Source of the DNA: Brachynemurus nebulosus
Taxonomy: Eukaryota > Arthropoda > Insecta > Neuroptera > Myrmeleontidae
Assembly (NCBI GenBank): GCA_035578155.1
Contig: JAPWDM010000003.1
Location: 18,254,916-18,318,915 of the forward strand
Direction of reading: 5' to 3'
Length of the DNA stretch: 64,000 bases
Part shown: in pieces, positions 30,401-64,000 of the stretch
Numbering within the stretch: position 1 is the stretch's first letter
Layout of the letters: every line of letters begins with the position of its first letter
The notes under the pieces: generated by a model
The model's database searches: none
Seen by the model: only the letters and a program-made list of their open reading frames with translations
What the model was told of the DNA's origin: nothing
Made by a program: the position numbers and the translations under genes

Positions 30401-33400
30401 TCAGAATTATTAAAATTTAGTAGGAAAAATTATTGGTGGTTGTTTCATTGATTTCGACGTTCAAAATCTTGAGGGACATCTTTTCCGGATTTATTTTTGT
30501 ATTGTTATCACAAAGTGATACAAAACAAACTCGATATTTATAGCAAGCAATAATTTGAGTAGAAACAACAATTTCACGGCAACAATAATTTCATAGTAAC
30601 AATAATTTCATGGCAACAATAATCTAATTGAAAATAAAAAGACACTAATGTACCTATGTTCAGGCCATATAATCTTTATTACGTCACATAAGCGCTCGGA
30701 AACTATCGGCCCGTTATCGGTTCTAAGTTTGAAAAATTATTTTTAATTTAATGTAACTTCTTAATTATTACGTTTAAAAAAAAAAATAAAAAGAGTTTTC
30801 TTATAAAACTTACATAATATGATCTTTCCATTTATGACAAAAAAAATTTTTCTTCAAAAACCTAATTGTAAGTAATGTTCAATTTTATCAACATGGTTTA
30901 GTATAATTTCTATTTTGCAAATTCCTAGAGTTGGCATTTTTTGATCTCTGGCATCACTGATTTTTTTTCCTTTTTTGTAACCTTAAAGCGTGGGTCACAC
31001 TAAGCCATTTTAGTGGACTCCACCAATGAAAGCCACTAAAGTGGCTTAGTGTAACCCGCACTTATCTACTGTACTTGTCACTGGCAGTAAGGTCCGGCAT
31101 TTTGAGACAAAAAAAGTTTTCTGTATGGTTAAAATAAAAGCGTTAACAATTATTTTGTGTGCTGATTTTCGATCAACCTTATTTGATTTTATTATGAAAA
31201 AAAAAAATTAAAATCACTGAAAGTTAGGCACGACATCTCTATTCTAAAACTCGACTATAGCAATCAGATTACTAGTTTGACCGTAATTAAAATGATAACT
31301 CTTAAATTATTCCTATAGGGTAAAAGCACCCTTTGTGGAACGGTATCTAATACTGGAACAGTTTTGATATTTACATATTTATTTCTTTAATTAAGTAAGG
31401 AAACTTTAAATGCGAGGTGAATTTAAATTGAAAAACAATCATTCTATTAATAATAATTTTTGTTATCAGATGTTTCTTTCAGAAATAACTTCATTAATAT
31501 GTAAATGTTCATAATTAGATACCGTTCCACAAAGGGGGCTTTTACCCTATAATGATTTTGAAAAGAAAAACACTATGAAAATAAAAATGTTCTGTATTCT
31601 ATTTTGCAGATAAAAAGTAACTATCGATTTAAAGATTAGGTCAGTACCGTAAACGGAGTGAATAAGATCATTTTTGACATTTAAATTCGATTTTCATATA
31701 CAGCTGAACTCTTATTTATACGTTCTTTTTTTGTGCGATTTTTTTTTTATGCGGTTTGTAAAAAATGGCCATTAAAATTCATAATGTGAATCAAAATCAC
31801 GAGACAGTAAGAAACTCGGGCTCATCTCACCGCGTACAGCTGAACCTTTTTTTACGCGGTCCTTTGTTATGCGGTTTTTAAAAAAATGGCCATTAAAATG
31901 CATAATATAAATCAAAATCAAGAGACAGTAAGGTACTTAAGCATTTACTATAATAACTTTCTTTGATAAAAATACTTTTTAACGGCTTTTAAGCATTTAA
32001 TCAATACATTACATAAGAACATAAGTTATTGCATCATTTAATTTTGTTACAGATGTATTTTTCAAAATTTTCATATTATAAAATTGAAATAAAATGTTTC
32101 TACGTGTAAATTAATGCTTTATCTTGCTTATAGAAGCAACTTCTAAGGAAATTTCTAAGTTTTGAGCGTTTTGAGTGATGTTTTTTCGATGAAACTTTTT
32201 TTATGCGGTCCCGACCAACTGCATAAAAAAATTTTTTGTATAATCTGGATCGAACTATACTTTTTATAGCTATTTATGATATTTTTAAATATTTTTTTTT
32301 AGCGATTTTTTTTATGCGGTCCCATCCACCGCACAAAAAAAGGATCAACTGTACTTTCTTACGGATTAAATTATACAAAACAGACTAATTTTGGTTGAAC
32401 TATTCCTATTCACCTCGCTGCTAGGGTCAATAAGAACAAAAATATGCACAAGGCTGTAAAATCTTTTTATTAAATAGTATTATTAGTTAATAAACTAACA
32501 TACGAAATATACTTACCTTTTCAACAATAAACACAATTTAAATAAATTACACAACACACTTTACAAGCTAATTCCTGCTCTATTTGACTACTAATTTTTC
32601 AAAATAATTTTTTTTCAATAATCTAATCAATTTCAACATTTTTGTAAATAATAAACAAATATTTTACTTTGCAAAATACCACTTTTATTTTTGAAACTGT
32701 GACAATACTGTTTCGAACCGTTAGTTCATTTTCAAAAAAAATATTTGTTTATTATTTACAAATATGGAATACCATAAATTAACGCTCAAATCTATTAATA
32801 TTAATTTCAACATTAAGAATAGCTTACGATAAAGACAAATATAACCGTCTTGAAACTATCAGTTTTTCTAATTTACCCTGCATATGCGAGACACTCCATT
32901 TTACGGTACATCATTAAACACACATCTTAGTAACCATACGTTGGGTTATAATTGGTTAATTACCTGAATAATACACTCCATCAGATATTCTTGAGCGATA
33001 GCATCCCGACAACTGACCACCTGTTCCAAAATACCGGGTAAGACTAATTTACGATACTTATCAAGATTCACGCTCTCCAATTGTGATAGACGAACCAAAT
33101 TTGTGCCGACCAGGATACGTAACTCTTCACGTTCACGTTCGCGGCGCTCTTTCTCGCGCGAATGGCCCTGATGTTGCATACGTACCCAAAGTTTATTCAT
33201 TTCCGCGAAATTCATCAATACAAAATCTATTGAATCGCGAACCTTCAATATGTTTAAAAAAAAAATTAATATAAAATTCAATAATTTCGACGATTTCCTA
33301 CTTTCTTACATTTCCTTCTGGATCATTATCCGTTTCGGGTGTGTCCGGTAATACATTTCGTGTACACTGTAACAGGTAATTACGTAGAAATAGACCACGA

Positions 33401-35618
33401 AGAGGATGTTGTACACCACGACACATTTCAACAAGATCTTTCAACAAATCCCGTTTCAAAAGTGGATTTGTTTTGATATAAACAAGTCCGACTGTGATTA
33501 ACAGATACAGTCTTGGTAATATGTTACCAGCATACTGTACTAATTCGTAGAGATCACCAACTTTACGGCCCTTTTGAAATTCGTCAAGTAAATATAATTC
33601 TAAGTGTCGTAATTCGTCTGTAATGGCCATATCTGAATGATTATAGTTAAGGAAAAATATACTGGAAAAAGGTGCGTTTAAAGTCAACAATACTGGAATA
33701 ATCATAATTTAATGCTCTACTTGTCATTCTCTGGTATTGTATGTGTAAAATGATAAAGGGTTATTGCGTTTTTTTTATTAGAAATTAAAATTGTTCAGTA
33801 GGATATATTATCATATAAAAATGATAGAAAAGTATAATAAAAAATTAAGAATTCACTTTCAGTTCATAAAAAAGTGGAAAATTCGTTTTAAAAATTAAAT
33901 AAGGTAGAAGAAATATTCGCCATATTGTGCGAACAATGTGATCTTACATGCGAGAGATAACCTGTATTTAATGAACGATTACATCACAAATCGTTTCGGC
34001 GCTATTTTTGAAAGTAAAATAAATTATTATTTGTTATTTTAGTAGTATTTACCGTACTTAAAAAAAAAAATCGTCATTTTTGATACGAACTTACAAAGGA
34101 AATAAAACCACTCTTACTAAATTACACTCTTACTATATTACAACTCTAAGAAAAAAGTAAACGTAATAAAATTTTACAAGTTGGATTTACACTATAGCAA
34201 AAAATGAAATAAATTATTTTCAGTACGAAACTGCCCTCTTTATAATTACTGCCCTAAATTATAATCTAAATCAATAGTTTTAAAAATTATATACATTCAT
34301 TTAACTTTTTGAATTATGAAGCTTTTTTTAGCTATGTAAATCCGACTTAGTTTGTCACATTTTTGTGTGAGAGAGATAAGTAAATTAAACTGTCACTGTA
34401 CAAGCTGCTTTTTTATCCTTGTCATCGTTTTCAGCCAATCATATTTCTTTCAAAATTTTATTACCTTTACTTTTTTCTTAGAGTTGTAATACAGTACGTT
34501 CATTTGTCTGTCGTTCAAAGACGTTTTTCTCGAAAACTGTGTGACACAGAAATTTGAAATTTGTAGTGATGCTTTAGGTCTTTGTTACGCGCACATAATT
34601 TGCTCATCAGAGGTTATGAAATATTTTTACTGCAAGTAAGTTTCATCTATTAAAAATTTTCAAACATATTTTTACAATTTTTTTCAATGAATTGTACCAT
34701 TCTTTTCCTGATCTACGTTTCTAAAGTTAAAAATTTGGTATTATTAGGGTGGGTACGTATTAGTTATAGAATACAGGAGAAAACTGTCAAAATTTTCGTC
34801 AATCTAATAGTTTACGAAAAAAAGAACAACTGTTTTCTACAATATTAAAAATTAAAAAAATAAAATAAAGTATAAATTTACACAACTAATTAAAATTCAA
34901 AGTGGTAGGCAAGGTAGGTATTTTTTCGTAATAAGAATTCTCTTATTGCCCGAAACCCTGATTGCGCGAACTCAACTCACGCTTGACCGAATTTATTTTA
35001 CTTATAATTCATCCAAATAAATAGATTGAAACATTTTTTAAAGATGTGTTAAATGGCAAGTTTCACTTCCAAATAAAATCTGACGAGTTTTAGAATCAAT
35101 TTTAACTTTTTCAAAACACGAAAAGAAAATTTAAATGATTAGGATACATAACTCGTAGTAACTTTTTGGCGACAGTAATCCCGTTCGTAACTCTCCCACC
35201 ATGGCACTGGCATGTTTCAACGCATCCATCAACTTATTTTTATCCAACCATCGTTTCATATTGAAGGCTTGAGCCTTAACTTGCGCTAACGCTTCATCAA
35301 GAAGTTTTTCTTGTTCCTCGACCGGCGACAGCTGAGGAGTCATGGGCTAACAAAAAAAAAAAAATGAAAAATAATAAAATAAAATTCAAAAACAACATTA
35401 AATCAAACTTTTTTTATTAATTTAAAATAATTTTTCCACTTTAAAACCGGGTTACGTGTCTCAAACCGAAGTTAAATAAAAAAATTTTAAAAAATTACAT
35501 ACAGAATTTTTTTTATACATTTGCCGAATTTGTGAAAATGAAAAGCCTAATTCTACGTAATTCATGTTAGAACGGGTTAAATGTTAAATAATAACTAAAA
35601 ATAAATTTTATTTACCAT
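24433..35618 (-). CDS. Vps35: VPS35, retromer cargo-recognition core subunit
   Basis: Coding exons: 35618-35616 (ATG only), 35346-35148, 33632-33310, 33242-32964, 29709-28609, 25059-24820 and 24756-24433. All junctions are GT-AG, phases fit, and the product is 822 aa (human about 796). It aligns end to end: [48 protein letters not shown] (the VPS26-binding motif), [87 protein letters not shown] and finally SYEGIIL. The protein is an all-helical solenoid that holds VPS26 and VPS29 and recycles cargo from endosomes. Residues about 316-345 carry a Ser/Gly/Thr/acidic insertion that is longer than in human. A possible AATAAA lies at 24294-24299 on this strand. Assignment is firm. Confidence 0.97.
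25097..28590. other. VPS35 intron 5, repeat-rich
   Basis: A 3.5 kb intron. Sequences near its two ends face each other: GTTAAGTAATAAGTAACAAA at 25113 and TTTGTTACTTATTACTTACT at about 28550. They could be the ends of one large element or two MITEs. Within it, 27120-27330 repeats the CCC-x-x-GGAACCTTTAATC motif. A GC-richer patch at 27600-27770 has repeated GAGCGATGC-type words. No exon was found inside. Confidence 0.45.
29828..30123. mobile_element. MITE with TAGAGCCCCTATAATA ends
   Basis: The left end TAGAGCCCCTATAATAAATA matches the inverse of the right end TATTTATTATAGGGACTCTA, and CGTGACATG faces CATGTCACG inside. It is about 296 bp with TA at both edges, in VPS35 intron 4. Confidence 0.85.
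30984..31063. repeat. 80-bp palindromic MITE with CACACTAAGCCA arms
   Basis: GTCACACTAAGCCATTTTAG faces CTAAAGTGGCTTAGTGTAAC with a loop of about 15 bp. It is probably a minimal member of a TAA(A/G)G-CACA-ended family. Confidence 0.8.
31316..31550. mobile_element. Short MITE of the TAGGGTAAAAGC family
   Basis: Ends TAGGGTAAAAGCACCCTTTG and AAAGGGGGCTTTTACCCTA are inverted. The interior AACATCTGATAACAAAAATT-like sequence is shared with the longer element at 1886-3047. Confidence 0.88.
31699..32353. mobile_element. Pogo/Tigger-like MITE, TACAGCTGAAC / GGATCAACTGTA ends
   Basis: A complete-looking copy spans about 31834-32353, preceded by a partial second left end at 31699-31833. Ends are TACAGCTGAAC and GTTGATCC inverse with repeated TTTTTTTATGCGG. 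TA edges suggest Tc1/mariner/pogo. Relatives lie at 40231-40664, 60041-60552 and, decayed, 4420-4890. Confidence 0.82.
32646..32765. mobile_element. MITE with AAATAATAAACAAATA ends (copy 1)
   Basis: The end AATAATAAACAAATATTTTA faces its inverse TATTTGTTTATTATT about 110 bp away. The interior CGAACCGTTAGTTCATTT is shared almost exactly with 50706-50830. Confidence 0.78.
33770..34030. repeat. Uninterrupted copy of the repeat split by the hAT MITE at 18.5 kb
   Basis: Shares GGATATATTAT, GCGAGAGATAACCTGTATTT and AATGAACGATTACATCACA with the CDC14 intron copy, without the insertion. Confidence 0.75.
34136..34491. mobile_element. MITE with ATTACAACTCTAAG ends
   Basis: TATTACAACTCTAAGAAAAA and its inverse TTTTTCTTAGAGTTGTAATA bound about 355 bp in VPS35 intron 2. 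Inner phrases TAATAAAATTTT and AAAATTTTATTA also face each other. Confidence 0.85.
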
Positions 35619-36339
35619 TTTTTCGTGGATCTGACAAGTTTAATTTTTCCTATTTGGTTGTATTATGTAGGGTTTTTACGGTTTTTATGTAATATGTCAA
35701 ATAAAAGTTACTATTTTATTTGCACTAATTGATCTAACTTCAAGTGAGTAGTCTTGATGATGCAATGATGCTATCGTTATTTAACTCACGGGGAGGACAA
35801 GGACATGAACAAGGACAAACAGAAGGTGTTACTTCTCAAAACAAGTGTAAAATATAGCGTTCGGTTAAGAAATTAATAGGCCGATATTACACTAAGATAT
35901 AAAATATGTCAAAACTCTGATCAAATTTATGAGAAAATGTTAAGAAAAAGTCTAACTTTGTTAAGAAAAATATTTTTTCTACTCCTGTTGAAGAACACAC
36001 TCATTATATATCTGTTAATTGTTGAGAAATTTAGGCATTATTCTAAGATGTGGAGGAATGATCATTACTCAATACCTTTTTGACCAATGAAATCACAGTA
36101 TTAACTATTATTCAATCGGTTTGCGATTGTTTTGTGACTAATGTATGTATCAAGTTTTAATTTAACATATGTTGCATAGTAAGGTGCAAGTAAACAAAGT
36201 AGTATATATTTTGTTTTGATCGTTTTATACATATTATACAAACATTTAATGAAATTAGAAATAAATTAAAAATTTGATTTAAAATTTATATTCAATTTTA
36301 TTTAAATCAAAAAGGAAAAAGTTGTAGAAAAAATATCGT

Positions 36340-36475
36340 ATTCTACTCGCTTGCAATGGCTATTACTCACTCAGATGTATTACGACACTCGCCTCGCAAG
36401 CTCGGTTCGTATCACAATTTCATCTTCGTGAGTAATAGCTATCATTACTAGCTCGTTGAATAATATACTATTAAA
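36340..36475. repeat. Palindromic MITE
   Basis: AATGGCTATTACTCACTCAG faces ATCTTCGTGAGTAATAGCTA, with a core containing TGTATTACGACACTCG. The sequence GGTTCGTATC inside superficially resembles a tRNA B box, but no cloverleaf fits. Confidence 0.65.
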
Positions 36476-37012
36476 ATTTGATCAATTTATAAAATGGAGC
36501 TCGCACTATTACAAACCAGGGAGTTTTGATCTCGAAAAAATGAACCGTAAAACCGCAGTTTAACTGCTAAAGAAGTGTTAATTTTTTTTTTTAATCTGAT
36601 GGTTTAACTTAGTTTTTAACAATGCCAGCTTTGTATTGTTATGTTACGAAACATTTTTCTTTAGTGAACGTACTTACATCTATAATTCAGTTATAAATAT
36701 TAAAGCTAAAGTATATAAATTATGAGAATTTGTCAAGAAATGGAGCTTGCACCATTGTAAAAAAGAAAATTCGGGAGCTCTGATTAAAAAGAAATTAACG
36801 CGTTAAATATTTTTTCATACTATTATTCTGATTTTTCACGGTATTAATTTTTAACTTCTGAAGTACACTCATATTAAAAAATTACAGAATTAAAAACAAT
36901 CAGTAAGTTAGAAATCGTAGTTTGAATATTGAACACTTTCATAAAGTTAAAAATATAGACCTTGTGCGATGGCCAAATATTTTATGTTAAATAAGTGAGT
37001 TTTTATATCTGT

Positions 37013-37072
37013 CACGCGATATCGCGTAATTAAGCATATAGTAAAATAGCCGTATCACGCGATATCGCGTGA
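37013..37072. promoter_or_regulatory. Two palindromes TCACGCGATATCGCGT-A, 40 bp apart
   Basis: TCACGCGATATCGCGTAA at 37013 and TCACGCGATATCGCGTGA at about 37054 are near-identical perfect or near-perfect palindromes in otherwise AT-rich DNA, between two divergent promoters. They could be protein-binding sites or transposon ends; the sequence alone does not decide. Confidence 0.35.
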
Positions 37073-37284
37073 TCGGCAATGAAAATGTTAACTATGTTAA
37101 TTTGTTAAATCAAAGCCCTCTGGTTTGTAACGATGTAAGTTCCGTCATCACATCAGTTGCAACTGTAATTGACTTATAATGAAGAATTATTAATTTTTTA
37201 TCACGATATTAAAAATCATTTAAATAAAAATTATCAGATTAAAATCAGTTTTCTGTAGTTATCTCTCCTTTTCAATCAAGTTAC

Positions 37285-37905
37285 TTAAGGTGAATCGATC
37301 ACTTGAAATTTTCCAAGTTTAGAATTTGAAATTGTAGTATATTATAGAGAAAGATATGATGCATTCACTGACACTATTTCGAATAATTTCTGACGTGTAG
37401 TTTAGAAGAAATAAATTTTCAAAATTAAAATTTTTAACGTACGAGTAAATGCCAAAGAATGATTAGAGGTGAATCAGTGGTATGTATTTAAGTAAGTTGT
37501 TTCATTAAAAACCAACTTTAAGATTTAAAAAACTGAAAATTATTTTCTTTTATGTTTTTGAATCATTAAAAAACTATTTTGTTCAATATTGGACGTTTAT
37601 TGTAATAAATAGAAAAAAAACTACAAAAATGTCAAATTTTTATAAATGACACGAACACACCCATAATATATTTATGTACGTGTTAGTTATTATGTGTTCG
37701 TACACACCAACTACCAGAATCAAATTGATTACTTTTAAAATTATTAAAATTAGAAGATTGAACAATAATCAAATATTAATACTGTTACCTGCATTACAAA
37801 ATTTAACTTATTTTTCTACACATAAATTATATTTATTTTTTGGAAAAAAATAGACTTAGTAATTCATTTGTCACAAATTTGTTAGTACTGATCGATTCAC
37901 CTTAA
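37285..37905. mobile_element. TTAA-bounded MITE (piggyBac-like target)
   Basis: Left TTAAGGTGAATCGATCA and right TGATCGATTCACCTTAA are exact inverses, 621 bp apart. TTAA at each edge is the target duplication used by piggyBac superfamily elements. There is no coding capacity. Confidence 0.82.
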
Positions 37906-38728
37906 AGAATTGCTATTATTAAAAATATAAAAGTAAAATAAATTCTCATAAATTTTGTTTAAAACTTTTTGTTCTTAGTTAAAAATATATATTTAATCAT
38001 ACGTGGGTCAATTTCTGTTAAATTATTATAACTTTACAGTTGATTATAAACAATTTGTTTTGTAACAGGTTAAAAAAACATTCTTAACGGAACGTTGTAT
38101 AAAACAATTTGATGAAGTCAGTTGCATGATTAACCAGTTTAGTCATATAGTTTAGTGTAACATCGTCATAACAATTTCCAGTGTTTCACTAGTTTCACTG
38201 TTTCATTTTATAAAATATATTTGTCTTTTTTCATGTGGCGTGATGACTGAATCCGGCAATTTTCACGTCGATTAAATAAACTGGGTGATATTTGCGCGAA
38301 ATTAATTTAATTTTCTTGTAAAACACTAAATGGCATTTGATAATTTTCAAATAAATTTATAAAAAAATATAAAAATTAACATTAATCATTTATAATAATT
38401 ATGTGTATTATTTAAATACATCGAATTATTCGAAGTTTTATATTCCCATGAGTTAAATGATTTAAAAAAGTGTGATTGTAACTTATTGAATAATGAGCAG
38501 TAATGTTTTTTTATAAATGAAAAATATATTAAAATTTTTAATATTCTATCAAACAAGTCTGACAAATTACCAAAGCGAAAATTTCGTAAAAATTAGTGTA
38601 AGAATGCTAAATTAATTTGTGTTGTAAAAATCACCCGTGTTTAACATTTTTTTTTGAGTTATAAATAATTGATTAAATAGTGAAATTGAAAGTGTTTTTT
38701 TGAATTATTGAGAAAAAATCGTGGAAAA

Positions 38729-63879
<25,151 letters not shown>

Positions 63880-63907
63880 GTAATTATAATTCTAGTGCAT
63901 GGTTCCC

Positions 63908-63944
63908 ACCGAGTAAGTAATAGGTCATAACTTATTACTTATTC
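63908..63944. repeat. Small palindrome in SELENOI intron 3
   Basis: CACCGAGTAAGTAATA faces TATTACTTATTCGGTG. The AGTAAGTAATA word also occurs at both ends of VPS35 intron 5. Confidence 0.6.
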
Positions 63945-64000
63945 GGTGAAAAGAAAAATTTTCTCCAAAAACTTAATTTTTATATTTTTATTCACAGATG

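Larger units (their letters stand above)
35619..38728. other. Divergent intergenic region, VPS35 (-) to SELENOI (+)
   Basis: Both promoters and 5' UTRs must lie here. VPS35 transcription should start a short way right of 35618 and SELENOI left of 38729. I see no clear TATA or initiator in such AT-rich sequence. It contains a palindromic MITE at about 36340-36475, the paired palindromes at 37013-37072 and a TTAA-bounded element at 37285-37905. No other gene was found. Confidence 0.5.

Noticed and set aside
36395..36420. tRNA-like GGTTCGTATC word
   Set aside because: No acceptor stem, A box or anticodon arm fits around it; it is part of a palindromic MITE.

Overview
This is a strongly AT-rich window of insect nuclear DNA. 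The evidence is spliced genes with GT-AG introns, proteins that align along their length with well-known animal families, and a dense load of short non-coding transposons. I cannot fix the insect order. No intact transposase, reverse transcriptase, rRNA, tRNA or CRISPR array was recognised, and nothing looks prokaryotic.

Four conserved genes plus one gene edge can be assembled from exons. (1) The first coding exon of a MYLIP/Dnr1-type FERM-RING ubiquitin ligase lies at 709-795 (-), with the rest beyond the left edge. (2) PHAF1/UPF0183 lies at 7239-14576 (+), 8 coding exons, 431 aa. (3) CDC14 dual-specificity phosphatase lies at 17710-21804 (-), 9 coding exons, 614 aa. (4) The retromer core subunit VPS35 lies at 24433-35618 (-), 7 coding exons, 822 aa, with the first coding exon being only the ATG. 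(5) SELENOI/EPT1 ethanolaminephosphotransferase starts at 38729 (+) and runs off the right edge; three coding exons are separated by introns of about 10.8 and 14 kb. A likely sixth gene, a small Arg/Cys-rich MST-HMG-box (protamine-like) protein, lies antisense inside SELENOI intron 2 at 61614-62018. In every assembled gene the exon phases add up without a frame break.

Layout: 1-7238 holds the MYLIP/Dnr1 exon followed by a 471-bp-period tandem repeat and MITEs. 7239-14576 is PHAF1, whose 4.2 kb intron 3 carries four transposons. PHAF1 and CDC14 converge across 14.6-17.7 kb. CDC14 and VPS35 are both on the minus strand. VPS35 and SELENOI are divergent across a 3.1 kb gap. Everything from 38.8 to 63.7 kb is SELENOI intron, packed with terminal-inverted-repeat elements, foldbacks and a roughly 4 kb inverted-duplicated repeat with a 170-bp TA run.

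The clearest unusual material is in the repeats. Four hAT-type MITEs have perfect 8-bp target duplications. Two insertions have an empty-site paralogue in the same window. A 1.1 kb element contains a hairpin of about 150-bp arms. An AT-repeat family has its TA microsatellite at a fixed internal position. MYLIP/Dnr1, PHAF1 and VPS35 families all have links to endosome, lysosome or autophagy biology, but nothing here shows that they are co-regulated.
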